Below are positions 21,509 to 35,100 of a stretch of 64,000 nucleotides of DNA, in pieces (the stretch's first letter is position 1; each line of letters begins with the position of its first letter). The notes beneath the pieces are model-generated. The model was not told the DNA's origin and ran no database searches. It saw only the letters and a program-made list of their open reading frames with translations. The translations under genes and the position numbers were made by a program. Source of the DNA: Gossypium raimondii (taxonomy: Eukaryota; Streptophyta; Magnoliopsida; Malvales; Malvaceae); assembly GCF_025698545.1 (NCBI RefSeq), contig NC_068571.1, positions 51,989,733 through 52,053,732 on the forward strand, in the 5' to 3' direction.

Positions 21509-24500
21509 TTATTGCCCATCTTGTCCACAACACAATGTGCAACATTCAATGCAACCAATGAATGCCAATGCAGTGAAAATCTGTGTTAATACAATGGCAC
21601 ATTGATCATTCATCTTTGAACAACATTGTATGCAGCACATGCAACAGCATCGATTACACATCCGACCACAACAATCCGATGTTGCCTTCAAGAAAACCTC
21701 GGCCGCGTCAGGTAATTTCTGTTGTTCGAATCCTGGACGGATGTTTTCGGCAGTTGCAGTTAGGTCACCAAAGCCAACTGAAAGGCTTTGAAGCAGTGTC
21801 TTTCGAGGCGCTAAAGGATCCTTGATTTTGTGGGGATCGGTTTTCTTTACCTGTATCGAAAACCCCAACTTTTGTGAGTTGAGGTTGACAGTGATAATGG
21901 AATTGCGTATGAGGGAAAGGCATACCTTTTGAGCTCCGGAAGATTCTATGGCCTTGTCTATTTTATTTTTCTCGAGCAGGACCATTCGGGTATACTCAGA
22001 GATATTGCAAGTCACTTTGCTCAATTGTGCAACCTGACATTAACAAAAACCGGTAACATCAGCAATGGCTTTTACTGCTACGATCTATGATTCCACCGAA
22101 AAACAAACCTTTTGCTCGAGCTGTTTATTTTCCGAGAGCCATGCCTGAGCCGTGAGTAGATCGATCTCCTGTCTTGATAATACCTGTAGAAACGAGGGAA
22201 ATTACGAACTTTTAAGAGACCGTATACAAATAACATCTCTCCGGCGCCCTTCTTGGAGGGGAAAAAGAAAAAATAGCCGAGTAGTAGGTGCCCTACTCTG
22301 TCGAGAGGTATGTCTTTAGCCCTTACTATCTTCAAGTCCATCACAAAGCTACTCAAATCTCCTAAGATACCTTTAGCTTTAAGGGTGTCGGGAAAACTGC
22401 CTTCGTACCTCCCGCATATTGTCAACGGACTTTCAAATGAAAGATCGGGAATGCATGAAGAGTACACCTATCGGTAGAAGGAATCCGAAGAACATACAAG
22501 GTAAGCACGGATGGGATATATGTAAGAACACTCAAAATAAGCATCACGGTAAGGTGTTTGTTGTGATATAGACAAATGAAATCGACAAGAACTTTACAAA
22601 GATACCTCAATTTGTTCATGATCATTGAATGCATCAACGGTTATATCGGCAAGAACGGTAGAGAAAGCATTGCTAAATAATTTTTGTATCCGATTGTCGA
22701 TTAGATCTGACAAAAAACGAGGGAACAAGATGGTAAGTAATGATATAGGACTTGTAAAGATGGATATGAAGTAAAAGCACATACAGACCTAGATCACAAA
22801 CGGCATCGAATTCTCCCCTACCGATCATGGCAAGCATGCGGAGGAAATAATGATTACAAAATGAACCTGCAATATTTCCGCAAAAAAAGGTAATTAAAAC
22901 TTATCCGTTTTCAGCATATAGGAGGTCCAAATACCGAAAAGATTACCTATCCCGAAAGTATGTATGCGTGGACAGAGTGATCCACTGTTTTTCAAACGCT
23001 TTTTCATCTGGTCACATATGTTTCTCTCATCTTCAACAGCCCCATCAGTAATAAGAAAAATCATCGGAAGTGAACCACTTGTGTTTGATAGCATCTCATA
23101 TGCCTGGCAGATAAGTAAAAAGTTAATAACACGGAATAGATCGTTGGAAAATAATACAAGAAGTTTCAGACACACACATGTTCTAGTGGAATTGATATAC
23201 ATGTACTGCCCTCAACAGTTGATTTCGTGCTAAGCCATGTCGTGGCCCTTTCGATTGCTTCCTTGGAAGCCAACTCCATGGATGTTGAAAATAGAGAAGT
23301 CTCACTACTGAATGTTATAATGTTGAATGAATCTTCAGGACCGAGTTTAGACATGGCAGAAGATATTGCATTCTTAGTAGCCTCAAGTGGTCTCCCTTGC
23401 ATGCTGTCAGTTATATCAATGACAAATACAACCTCCTTTTTGAACACCTATCATTAAATTCAATGAAATGAGGATAGATACAAAAAGAGGAAGCAAACTG
23501 AATCGAATAGATACCAACCTCCGTACTCTTTTGACTTCCCGGTAAAAGATACACACAGAACATATCCCTTTGGTCATGATCATATAAAGGTGGAGACTGT
23601 AAAAGGACGCCTCCGAACATGTTACTCGAAGAGACCTATAAAAACATGCGAACATTATGCAAATAAGTATCCCAATCATGGAGAAACGATAACTTGACAG
23701 CTAAGTTAAGTTATACTCTTACACTATAAGAGAAACTAAAGTCCGTTTTAGACCAAGTCAGAACTTCAGATTCATACAAAAACGAAAACTTCTCGGCATG
23801 CCGTTTTGTTTCCTGCAAAATATGGGGATTTAGAACAAACAATATCATTCATCAATAATGAATCTTAATCAAAATATGCACCTTCAAAGGATGGCTCGTA
23901 GCCTTGCACAAGATGCCGGTTACGATACCGGAGTTCACATTCAACTGTATCTTTTCTTTCTTCGATATTTTCCTTACAGCCGGAGTAACATATTCGGGAA
24001 AACTAAAGGGCACAGTTAAAGTAAACTGACCGTCGTTATACAATAATTTTTGAGACCAACGAAGCTTAATCGAGATATTAGTACCCCCATCAACCTGGAA
24101 ATGTAAAACAAAAACATTCAGCTTAAACTGCATCGATTTGAATCATTATAACTTCGAAAAAACCCGGTTATACCTGCGGTATCGTTAACATGAATATATG
24201 CGGCTTCATAAAACCACCATCTTGCGGTCTCGCTATCTTTTCGATACACTTACTTTCTTCTAGTCCTACTAGTTCAGTAGAATAGGATTTCTTAGGAAGA
24301 TCAACCTCAACACCTAGAATTGAACCCTGTTAGAGCCAAATGATATATATATTATTGCTTTGAAACCATTAAATAGGCACAATTTCAACTAGTTGAACAC
24401 ATAATCAAGTTAAAACAAAAGAAATTAACAATTTGGTTTTTTTTTTCTCTTATACAAAAAGCACATCCCTTTTTGGTACCATCAAGACCATATCTTTTTC

Positions 24501-25995
24501 TTCAAAATGGCTGCAAAGAACCCATTTTAGAGGGTATTTTTTAGGTTTTCTAATCTTCCCATGTTGGTTTTATAATCCATAGAAATTAATCTTTTCAGGT
24601 TTTGTGACTAACACTCCTAAATGGAGGTTTCTTATCCATAGATACCAATCCTTTCAGAGTTCATGACCACCCCTTCTAAACGATTTCTTATCTATAAAAA
24701 CTAATCCTTTAAAGGTTCGTGGCTACTCCTCCTAAATGGATGTTTCTCATCATAAAAACCAGTCATTTCAAGGTTTGTGGCTACCCTTTAGAAGCTTCTT
24801 ATCCATAGAAACTAATCCTTTGCGGGTTCGTGACCACTCCTCCAAAATGATTTGTCATCTACAAAAACTAAGGACTAGTTTAAGAATGTTTTTCAAAAGT
24901 GCTTTTAGGAAAAAAAAAGAAAAGAAAGTTTTGAGGAAAAGTTAATTTTCAGCTTTCTGGAAAAAAAAAAGCTTTTCGGCCAATTTTTTGGCTGGAGAGT
25001 AACACATTTTCTCTCAAAAAGGAGCTTATTTAGAAATATTTTTTTTCTCAAAATTGCTTCTTCTTTTTTTACCAAAAAGACTTTGTGACAAGCATTCCTA
25101 AACTGACTCTAATTCTTTCAGAGATCGTGGCTACCCCTCCTAAATGGAATTCACAGAAACTAATTCTTTACGGGTTCGTGACAATCTCTATTAAATTCTA
25201 AACATTTCCGGGATCGAGGTTACCCCTATTAAAAATGGAGGTTTCTCTCTATAAGATCTAATCCTTTCAGGATTTGTAGCTACCCCTCCCCTCCAGGTTT
25301 CTCGATGATGTAGATTGGTGATAGTGAATCCTATAGTTCAGACATGTTGGACCGCAATAAGCTCGATACTTTAAGCAAAATCCGGTTACAATACCAAATT
25401 TGACTTGGATCGACTCGAAATATAGTCCCACCCAAAAAAAAATCAGAATCAAATAGCAAAAGTAACCTATTGAGCTGAAAAAGGGAACTTGAAGCTAAGA
25501 TGAAGACAAAAAAAATAGTGAAAAAACAACCCCTTTTTATGAAAAAATATCAAAAATTCCCAATTTTCCATTAATGAACAAACAATTTGTAAGACAAACC
25601 TGGTTTCCCATAGGGACAGCAATACGACAATCACAAGAATGACTACCCATAACACAATGGACCCTCCATTTCCCAGAAATTTGAACAAAAGCAGTATCCC
25701 CATAACAATTAACTTCAAGATCAACCCCACTCATCTGTAATGGAATCAAAGCCGGTGGATCACACCTGCCGTACACGTGAGGCTGATAACTAGGGAAATC
25801 TGGGTTATCAACAAACCCCGGGTCGGATATAACCGCGTAAACCATCGGCGCAGATGGTAAGTAATAATCGGCTAAACCTTGAACAGGTGGAGACGGCGGT
25901 TTCGGCGCCGTCATAACTGCTTTGTCTTTACCTAAATATATCCGTTTCGCTAGCTTTAAACCATCTTCCACTGCCTTTGCAAAGTCTTCCGCCAT
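21509..25995 (-). CDS. VIT and VWA domain protein (plant inter-alpha-trypsin inhibitor heavy chain-like)
   Basis: Thirteen minus-strand exons: 25995-25600, 24326-24174, 24094-23882, 23812-23723, 23635-23519, 23447-23178, 23103-22947, 22866-22789, 22706-22606, 22467-22297, 22183-22109, 22033-21926 and 21850-21509. They join in frame to 756 aa and match At1g19110 closely from memory. It starts MAEDFAKAVEDGLKLAKRIY; an upstream in-frame Met exists but MAEDF is the family start. A VIT-like beta domain spans about 70-250. The VWA domain (about 327-500) has a MIDAS DITDS (334-338) and LITDG (430-434). The C-terminus (about 703-752) is very Cys-rich and includes a hydrophobic run, perhaps a lipidated or membrane anchor. 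Plant function is unknown; animal VWA/VIT proteins mediate protein interactions. The 1.27-kb intron 1 contains a minisatellite, and the last intron is 75 nt and in frame. Confidence 0.95.
24540..25300. repeat. Degenerate minisatellite in VWA intron 1
   Basis: A phrase of about 60-70 bp recurs roughly eight times with drift, built on CTTATCCATAGAAACTAATC, CTTTCAGGGTTCGTG and CTACTCCTCCTAAATGG. Copies are seen near 24550, 24630, 24690, 24740, 24790, 25100, 25150 and 25230. Between 24860 and 25090 the array is broken by an A/T-rich purine tract. It lies wholly inside the first intron. Confidence 0.75.
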
Positions 25996-28900
25996 TGACA
26001 AGACCAAAATAAAAACACAAATCCCACCTTTTTGCAGAAAAAAAAAGATTGGATTTTTTGCAGAATAACACAAAAAAGAGAAGAATTTGAATTTAGAGGC
26101 AATGGGTTTACTTCAAAGTTTGGATTTTTTGGCTTTTTGGGAGCAATTGATGTTAGTATCTGATTCGTTTGCGTGTATTGTTCTTCGAATAATAAAGCTA
26201 AAGTGATGGACTTTGTTGACAACGGTGAATGATCGTTTACTTAACATGATCATGCTATTATTATACATTGCGCGTTAGAAACGAAGGAGATGGGTATACG
26301 TGGCGAAATTTGATTGGATGGGAAGTGGAGAAATGATTGTGTGCGGGGTGATGTTTTTGGGTTCGTTTCTTGGTGTGATTGGCTAAGCGACGGATTTTAC
26401 TAGGAATAATTTTTCTTCTAGTCCTTGTATTCTTATCATGTTTGTAATTTAGTCCTTGAACTTTTAATTTTGGATTTAATAATAGTTTAATGGTGTATCA
26501 TTAGCTTTGAACTGTTTTGAAAAAAATTAGTTGAGTTCCTGTAAATATTTCACACGAGTCATTGAACTTATAAAATTGACTAATTAACTCTTTGATTAAC
26601 GTTGATCATTATTTTAAAATAAAAAATTCACTCACACAATTAATATTACATTCTTCGAAGATTAAAAATAAAAATAAAAATATCAAATCTGAGGCTGTAT
26701 TTTTTTTTTTTGAATATGATGTTGTAAGGTAAAACATCATTTCAAATTAACGAAGTGAAAGTCGATTTTTTCTTTTACTTATACATGATGACTTCCATTC
26801 ATTTTAAATTAATTACGTGAGCAAAATTTCATTTTAATTTAAAAATACCATATAATTTTATTTAATAAAAAATTTTTGACACTGTTATTAATTAGACTTC
26901 AATATCAAAAAGAGTAAAAATTCGAAAATAAAGTTAATTTCAAATATGTGAAAATTACAGGGACTGGAAACATGATTAAACCATTTTATGATACTGACGC
27001 GAAGCAGAGGATAGTAAAGTCTACGTAGACTCCAACTCTAACGGTTAGTTTAGTTCCTTACTTTTTTATTATATTTACTACCAACGTCTCTCCGTAGGCC
27101 GGTCCAGTTGCTTTGCCGGCTCATTCATGCCACCTGTATTTATACCCTTTACAACGGATAAGTCGGCAGATTTTATGGGTGAAAAGATATTCTCGGTCCC
27201 TCTCAATTATGATATTAAGCAAATTAGTCCCTCTCAAAAAATCAGGACAATTTAATCTCTGTCAATTTTGAAAGTGAATAAATCAAGACAATTAATCACA
27301 ACATTAATATTTTCTATCAATTTTACATAATTTTGGTTGTATAATAATAAATTTAGCTCTCAAAATATACACATTGAGATCTTATTTTGTTATTATATTA
27401 ATCAAAATACGGTACACTTGATAAAAATATTAATTGCCATAATTAATTATTTTAATTACTCACTCTTGAAATTAACAAGGATTAACTATTTTACTTTTTT
27501 TTGAGAAAAAACTAATTTACTCAATATTAAAATTAGGAGGACTAAAGAAGTGTTTTTACCAATTTGGCATGCAAGACAGATTTGTGAGAGAGGAATCTTA
27601 GCCATCCTACATGCAATAATAATATAATTGATATACACTACATGACTGTCTACCTGTATCGTTCTACCATAATCAATGGAAAAGCGAATGAACTGTTGAC
27701 AATCTAGATCATTATTTTTATTTGAAATTAAAGAATCAAATCTATACTCCCAAAACGGACCATTAAATTTATCAGTTTAAAACTCAAAAAAATACAAAAT
27801 TTGTTGATCAAGTCATTCTCGGCACCACCAAATAAAAAAATAATTTGAGTTTAAAAAAATCTAACACAATAAAAGTGGTGACACCAGGCTTCACTACTAT
27901 TCTACCATTGATCACACCAAATAGATTGGCACCTCCCCAAAATTTATTTTTTGGCCCACGAATTACACGAAAATACTGATATCGGAGATGGTATTTATAC
28001 AAGTGACAACAAATAGATTGGTAGCATCCAAAAAATTAATTTTTTTAATTCTAGCAGTCAATGATTAGCTGACATGGTAAGTGGGTGACGCCAGTCTATT
28101 TAGCTTCACCCATTTTCACTATTCATTTTAAGTTATTTACGTACATAATAAAAAATAGATGTTTTTATAATTAATAAAAAATTTCAAGTTATTTTTATAG
28201 AAAGAAGCCATTAAAATACCTTTCTAAAATTACCAAACCAAGAGAGATTTCTTGAGTATCTTAAATTTGGTATAAATAGACATTAGTTGAGTTAATGTTC
28301 AATCAAAGTCTACTTATAACATGAGAGTGACTATTTGGTGATCCACTACCAACCTTATCCACTACATTTGTGGTAATAATTGATGAAGTTGGAACCCCAA
28401 ATGCATGGACCATATTAAAAGATTTGAGGATTTGAAGATAAAATCCACTACTTGCCCACTAATTTTATTTTCTAATCCCATTTAGTATGCTCAAATTTAA
28501 TAGAGATTGAGTTTAATCCAAAAAATATTAAATTAGTGCCCCACTAAACATGTATGAAGTTATCAATTGAGTCATTGATATGCAAGTCTTCATTGATATT
28601 CAATATTGGGTTCAAAATTTGAATAATTTTTTCGAGAGAATCTGAGCTTATTTAATATTGTTGTTATTGTAACTAGTGGTGAAATGTGATATTAAATTTT
28701 GGAGGTTTTGATTAAAATTTTCAAAAAGAAATTGTGTCTAATTAATTTTTAAATTTTTTTGATGAAATGAATAAATTTTTGGAATTCTAAAGGGTTTAAT
28801 TAAAAGTTTCAAAATATTTGGAGGGCTTAATTAAAAATTTCAAAAAATTGTGATCGTAAGTAAAATTTTTAAAATTTTTGAATGGCTTAATGATAATCTT

Positions 28901-30482
28901 TCATATTTTTATGAGCCCTAGGTCTCCATTGACTTCTCTTTCGCTATTCTCCTAATTGTAACAATCTAGAGATTGTGGGTTTGAATGAAGGTTTTCGGAA
29001 TCGGGTTGAAGATGAAATTGATCAAATTATTAGTTTTTGATTCAATTGGTTCGACTGATTTAATTAAAAATTATAAAAATAAAAAATATTTTAAAATAGA
29101 AAAAATTAGTTCAATAATTGTTTCAACTGATTTTAAGCGATTCTCAGGTAAACCAACCTAACTCTTTTAGAACCAATATCACAGTCAATTCACGGTTCAA
29201 CTAACCGACTCAATTTAAACAGTGTTGGTTTAAATGTACTTAAAAGCACAATATCTTCCACTTTGAAATTTTATATCAATCTACAATAATCTTAGAACTA
29301 TCCAATTTTTCATCCTTCCTAACTAGGGATTAATCCAAAAATTTATTTAAGGAGGTCGAAACTAAATTATAAAATTTTAAGTAATTAAAATATAATTTTA
29401 TTTATGATTTCATTATTTTTAAAAGAATTTAATAGAATTTTTTCACTTTTTAATTTATAATTTAAACATTTTAAGAGATTTACATAATAATTCCTTTTCA
29501 TTTTAGAGGACGAAACCCTACTTGCACCTTCAAATTCTCCCGTGCTCATAAATGTATATATCAAATCAATTTAAGATTTTTTGTGAATGTAAAATATAAT
29601 TATATTAATAAATTTAAATATATTAATTGCAACAAGAAGAAAAAGATATGAAAATATATAAATTTCCTTTTTAAAATATAAAATATATAAAATTTCTTCC
29701 GACATCAGGTTGATGTAACAGGATGTATACTCTTTGTCAAAGATGGGTATCAAGTTGCACAACTTACGGAGAAAAGTAAAGCAAAAGTGGAACACAATTA
29801 AATATGCAATTAATTAGATTAATTTGGAATTGTGTTCTACTTTTCTATTAAAAATAATAAATCATATTAAATTAAACAATAAATTAATTTTTGATAAAAT
29901 TTTATTTATTTTTACTGTTAAAAATTAATATGATTGACAAAATAATCAGATACATTTAAATTTGAATTTATTTATTGTAAATGTAGCATAATCTAATTTA
30001 ACCAACAACAATAACACCAAATTATATCAAATTAAATTATATAACAATCCTTAAATTGTATATAATACAAAGGCAACATCATTCGACCTAGAAAAACAAT
30101 GTTTGGAGTTTCATATATTCTCCAAATTCCAATATTGTGTTTTCCAGAATTTTCCCCTTGTAAGAAATTTTTTTCCTTCATCGGTAGCTGCAAATTGTAC
30201 TCATTTTCAGGCCAACTTTCTTATTCAGCAGCTTCCTCCAGCAATGTTCACAAAGTGTAAAAATATAAAACGTAATGGCACACTAAGCTAAATGATCTAT
30301 AGAGACGGTCATCTACTTCTAAGTATACTAACCACCAAATTTATGTGGGTTCTATAACACAAAGAATGAGCCGAAGATCCGACATCGAGATGCTGTTAAA
30401 ACGATGCCGTTGAAAGTATAATACAATTGTCTCGCAGAGCATACTACAAGAATTCTTCGTTCGGCAACAAAACAATTCGGAA
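25996..30482. other. Gene-free interval between VWA and TBL genes
   Basis: About 25996-26400 is probably the VWA 5' UTR and promoter. The rest is AT-rich with scattered fragments of the CTACTATG and GTTAAATT repeat groups (for example 26400-26980 and 27180-27560). A GC-richer patch at 27800-28130 contains two similar phrases (CACCAAATAGATTGGCACC and CAACAAATAGATTGGTAGC) but no coding frame. About 30060-30482 is probably the TBL 3' UTR. No gene is supported. Confidence 0.55.
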
Positions 30483-33400
30483 CTAAATTAGCGCAAAGAG
30501 GATCTCGTTCCATGTGTCGGGTACACCGGGCAAACACCAATGTAAGCAATCTTGGACACCGGGTGATGCCGTAATACTGAACCGAGATATGTGACCCTCG
30601 TCTCTTACCTGAGACAATGCTGTTATGTCGAGAAGTGCAATCCTTGTCCCCTTCACAGCACTGGCAGCACTTTGATCAGTAGACTCTTCTTGTAATACTT
30701 CTTTACCGATGGACATTGGACTAGTGTTGTTACAGCTCCCTCCACTGTTCCAGTCCCCATTTACGAAGTGCCGAGGGGAGATGCTCCGATAAAAGGCTTT
30801 TAGATGAGGATGTTTCGGGAGTTGAGAGTTTAACCATTTAAGAGTGCTGTGGATTGTGAAGTTCTTGGCACTTCCCATATCGGCTATCCTCCTGTTGGTG
30901 TTGGGTTTGCCCCCGACGTACATGATCCACTTGTTAGCCTTAAGTTTCCCTCGATTCCAGTGATGCCCCGAATTTAGAACCAAGACATCAATTCTGTCGA
31001 GAAAGTCACATAAAAATGCAGGAGGTCGATCAAGATGCATTGCGTATTCTGTTTGTGGGTTCAGGATATCGAGAGGTTCCAAATCACAGAGGGTGGAAGA
31101 CCAATAGTAAAGGACAGTAGTGTTAGTGCTGGGAAATCGATAAGCCCAACCGTTAGGACGTTTACCACCAGGTGGTATGACAAGTCCATAATCCTTGCCG
31201 ACATCGAGGACATCTGGGCTATTCTTACCGGCTGTGATCATGCACATTAGAGACTGAAACTGCTGCCTACCTAATGAATCTCCAACAAAAGCTAGGGTTT
31301 TGTCTTTCATCCTGTAATGATGTTGAATAGATATCGGTTATATTCAAATACGGAATAAAGCCCACTGACCACTTGTAAACAAGTAATAGACCAAAAACTT
31401 CAGGAAAGAGAAGATAGTGCATCTATGTAGGTGAAAGCTAAATGCTAACTTTATGAAACCCAAGCTTTAGAACATCAGAACAGATGAATTGTCTTCTGAC
31501 GAAGTTCGAGCCGGAATACTTGACTGAAGAGTTATAACCATGTAAAAATAAAATAAAAAGGGAAAAAATCCAAATCCAAAGATATTATTACCTTTTTAAG
31601 AACTTCGACCCTTCAAATTCTTCCATTTCACAGTCTTTTGGTTGCCATCTTAGCTTCTCAAAGGCAAAATCTTGACGCTGCATCATACGACAAGCCCACA
31701 TCGATGCTAGCCACTGTTTACAACCATGCCCGGAATACAAAGGTCGCCTATCATCTATAACCCATTTCCCTTTTCTGTAATCACAGGCTAGAAAACGAAA
31801 TGAGGTAATTATTTACTGATCAGTAATATCATCACAACAACAGATTCAAAATCTAAAGATTCAAACGGAGAGAGACAAGCAAGAGAGACTACTGACAACA
31901 TAATCAAAGGTAACTTGCACCTCATCGACTAAACTACTAGGAATATGACTATATGATGAAGAGCACAATACAAATTGTTGCGAGGAATGGTTGATATTAT
32001 CAAAACATGTAATAGAATGCAAAACCTATGTGTGAGGTTTGGAAGAGGTGGCAGAAACAAAGTAAATAACTCTTTGCTGAGATATCCATCATTTGCTTAC
32101 AAGATATCGATCAACAAAGATTGATCAGACGTGGTCTTATCAAATCATGTTGATAAATGCATTTCCTCCCGAAGCATAATGTATATAACAACAAAACACT
32201 ATAAGCAGAGTTTCTTCTCTGCAATTTCCAAATGTAAACTCATATCATGTATAGGAAATATTTTACCTTGATGGTCCACACTTTTTTCTTCTTGTTCTGA
32301 AGTGTTTCCTCTTAAAATTACATTGTTTGTTTCTGCTATCAGTTTTGAGTCTGATCCGCTTTCAATAACATTAGTTTCTTCTCTTTTGGGACTGTGTTTG
32401 TGTTTTGCTGCTGCTTCTGCACCACCATAACAAATTACAATGGGAACCCCCAAAATACCATGACTAATAAAGTATAAAATGAAGAAATTGGCTGCAGCTC
32501 ATTTTAAAACAAGGAAAAGTGTGCTGGAGAGCACAAAACCATTTCTGTAAACATTAGACCACAAGAAAATAGAATAGGAAATCTCGCTCCAATCATTAAT
32601 GAATTCACAACCAGACAGATATGAAGCAGGAAATCGTTAGATCATCTATAACAATGAAAATGTTTCATCTAACCATACAAATGCTCGTCAAAATAAGAGA
32701 GCTCTATAAAAATATGTACCATTGACATTGGTAATTATAAGCCTCAAACATCAGCTTGCGCGCAATACTTATGACCATGTCGATGAAAGTATTGGAATAC
32801 CAACCAAAAACAAGATTTAGCATAACAAATTATTCTAAAAGATTAGTCACGGAAACATTCGAAAACTGTCTTTATTCTTGAGACAGATAGAACAGCAGAT
32901 CACCTTTCTTCTGAATAGTAACTTCTTCAAAGTCTGAAGAACTTTTGTCAGTATTGGTAGAATGTGTCTTATCAACATGTTGTCCCTCTTTGTTATTTAC
33001 TGCTTCACCCCGTGTCAATGTAGAAATATCTTCTTTCACATGTGTTTTGGGATCTACTGGTACAGTTTTAATATCTGCACCAGATATTATGAGAGGAAGG
33101 AAACCTATTGTGAGTAATAGTACTTCTATCCGGAAAACACTTTTATCCCTATATTCTAGAAGGAGCAAAAATCAAAAGAAAATAAAATTTCATCAACTTG
33201 GCATTAATGTATGCTGTTAAAAATATTGTCTTACAATGCAGAATGCCAAACCATGTTGCAATCCCTATGCTGAAAGTTACTAGGCTTTGACAATGCACTT
33301 TTTATTACAAAAAAAAATTGACTCCTTTGACAGTAAAAAATATACATATATCATATATGGCATCAACCAGGAATATTAACAGAATGCAGAATGACAAATA

Positions 33401-33702
33401 ACTTCGTATTGGGCTTAGTTGGGCAAGCCAGTGAAGCAAGGGAGGACTGAACAATTAGTTGGAAAAGATGCTTGGGTTATCCTGATTAACAAAGTGAGAA
33501 ACTAATAAATAGCACAGTGGTGAAATAAGGTAGGTTCAAACTAACCTGGAGAGAGCTGCAACTGATTTTTTGATGGCAGGGTTGAAGTAAGTGTTGGACT
33601 TCTGTCCCATGTCAAAATAAAAATAGTTGTACATACAAGAATAATGAGAGCCAGAGAGAGTTCTTTAGCCCTCCACCTCATTTTGTAAGGGGTTCCCTTC
33701 AT
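30483..33702 (-). CDS. TBL16: Trichome birefringence-like (TBL14/15/16 clade) putative polysaccharide O-acetyltransferase
   Basis: Five coding exons: 33702-33546, 33074-32904, 32416-32267, 31787-31592 and 31311-30483, giving 500 aa. An N-terminal TM anchor (about 15-32, [17 protein letters not shown]) is followed by a variable acidic/Ser-rich stalk. The PMR5N domain starts [19 protein letters not shown] and includes [13 protein letters not shown] and [15 protein letters not shown]. The esterase-type domain has the GDS motif ([10 protein letters not shown], 235-237) and the C-terminal DxxH motif [10 protein letters not shown] (479-482), the catalytic pair of TBL enzymes. TBLs act in the Golgi and acetylate xylan, mannan or pectin; the substrate of this clade is not clear. 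The exon 1 acceptor sits one base before the ATG, so a 5' UTR exon is expected upstream; a donor at 35001/35000 fits, with an intron of about 1.3 kb. The choice of TBL16 rests mainly on gene order. Confidence 0.95.
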
Positions 33703-35100
33703 CCTATAAAGACATGAAAGTAAGACATGTTGAAATGTCACTAACAGCAGAAAGCAATTCCTATGAGGAGAAAGCAATGATGGCTGTCACCTCAAGGAAA
33801 AACAAAAAAAGAAACAAAACTGCAGGTCAATCTACAGAAGTGTAAGTTATGAATACAAAGAATTAAGGCTGAACGCAAAAAATAAAAATGTGCTTCATAC
33901 TTCCAAAACAACTACCAACCATCCAATCTTAAAGAAGCTATTACAGAAACTCTCTAGCTTATCTTATACTGATTCTATTGCTGCAAACATAATGCAGCCA
34001 GGATCCATGGAATGAGTCATAACAATTCACAGAAAGGGTAAGCCGAAATAAGTTTCTGAGCATAAATAATTGACTTCAAAGCACCGGAAACATTCTAAAC
34101 CATTCTTAGGGGATAGCAACATTATCTGAAGGATTCAATACAAACATTACTAAAACAAACAATCGAACTTACAAGAAACAAATATTTGTTTAAGCACAGT
34201 TAGAACAATCTCCAGGGTTTTTATCTTTTAGTTTTAGCAATAATTGACAATTAAATTATCATAACCTAATTATCCACCGAATTCCTTATTTCCTAATAAG
34301 AAGTTTTAAACATCAAAAACAATTTACCTCATAAAAACTCAAAGCGAAGTTAACAATCTTCAAGCACATTAGATCAAATCAATGACAATGAAAGACAATT
34401 TAAAGAACACATTTATTGAAGTCAAAATCATAATATAAATTAAAACATGAAAAAAACAAAATTAAACTTAAAAGAAATAGATATTTCAACTCCATTTGTG
34501 CAGAAACTCAACATAGCTAAGCTAAAAAAAGCTTTGATTCTATAGAACGAATAGAAGCCAACAGATCCCATTCTAACTCACAACCGACATTACTAAACAC
34601 AGCCAGGGTTTTTATTACTTGGTTTATAATTTAAACCTAATTATCCAGTAAATTTCCTTATTTTCTAATCATAATTTTAAAATCTAAAAACAATCTATTT
34701 CGTAAAAAACTCAAAACCGAAATTGACAATCAACATGCATATTAGATCAAATCAATGACGATGAAAATAACAATTTAAAAAAAAAAAGCAAACAACAACC
34801 GTTGAAGTCACAATCATCAGCTAAATCAAAACACGAGAAAACGAAATTAAACTCGCAAAAAAAAAAAAACCTGCAATACACGATTTATTGCCACACGATT
34901 CAGATCCAAACACAAAATCCAACGGCTCTGATCTATTGAATTTACAAAAAATAAAAATAAGAAGCTTAGATTAAACACAACTTGAGGAGATAAAAAGTAC
35001 CTGAGGCGCATCAAAAAGCCAAAAATCTGAATTTTTTTTTTCCTTTTTTATTGATTTTTAATTGAAGAATGAAGGAGGGGGAATAAGAATAAGGGAAAGA
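33703..35100 (-). other. 5' UTR intron and leader of the TBL gene
   Basis: A CTCAG|GTAC donor on the minus strand (35001/35000) and a TTATAG|G acceptor (33704/33703) bracket AT-rich sequence with no open frame. The leader exon would run from about 35001 to a start near 35050-35150, where CT/A-rich sequence typical of plant leaders is seen. Transcript support is absent. Confidence 0.5.

Noticed and set aside
22964-23233. Plus-strand open frames inside the VWA gene
   Set aside because: They are antisense shadows of VWA exons 6-7.
27800-28130. GC-richer patch as a possible gene fragment
   Set aside because: No frame longer than about 60 residues and no known motif; more likely a repeat remnant.
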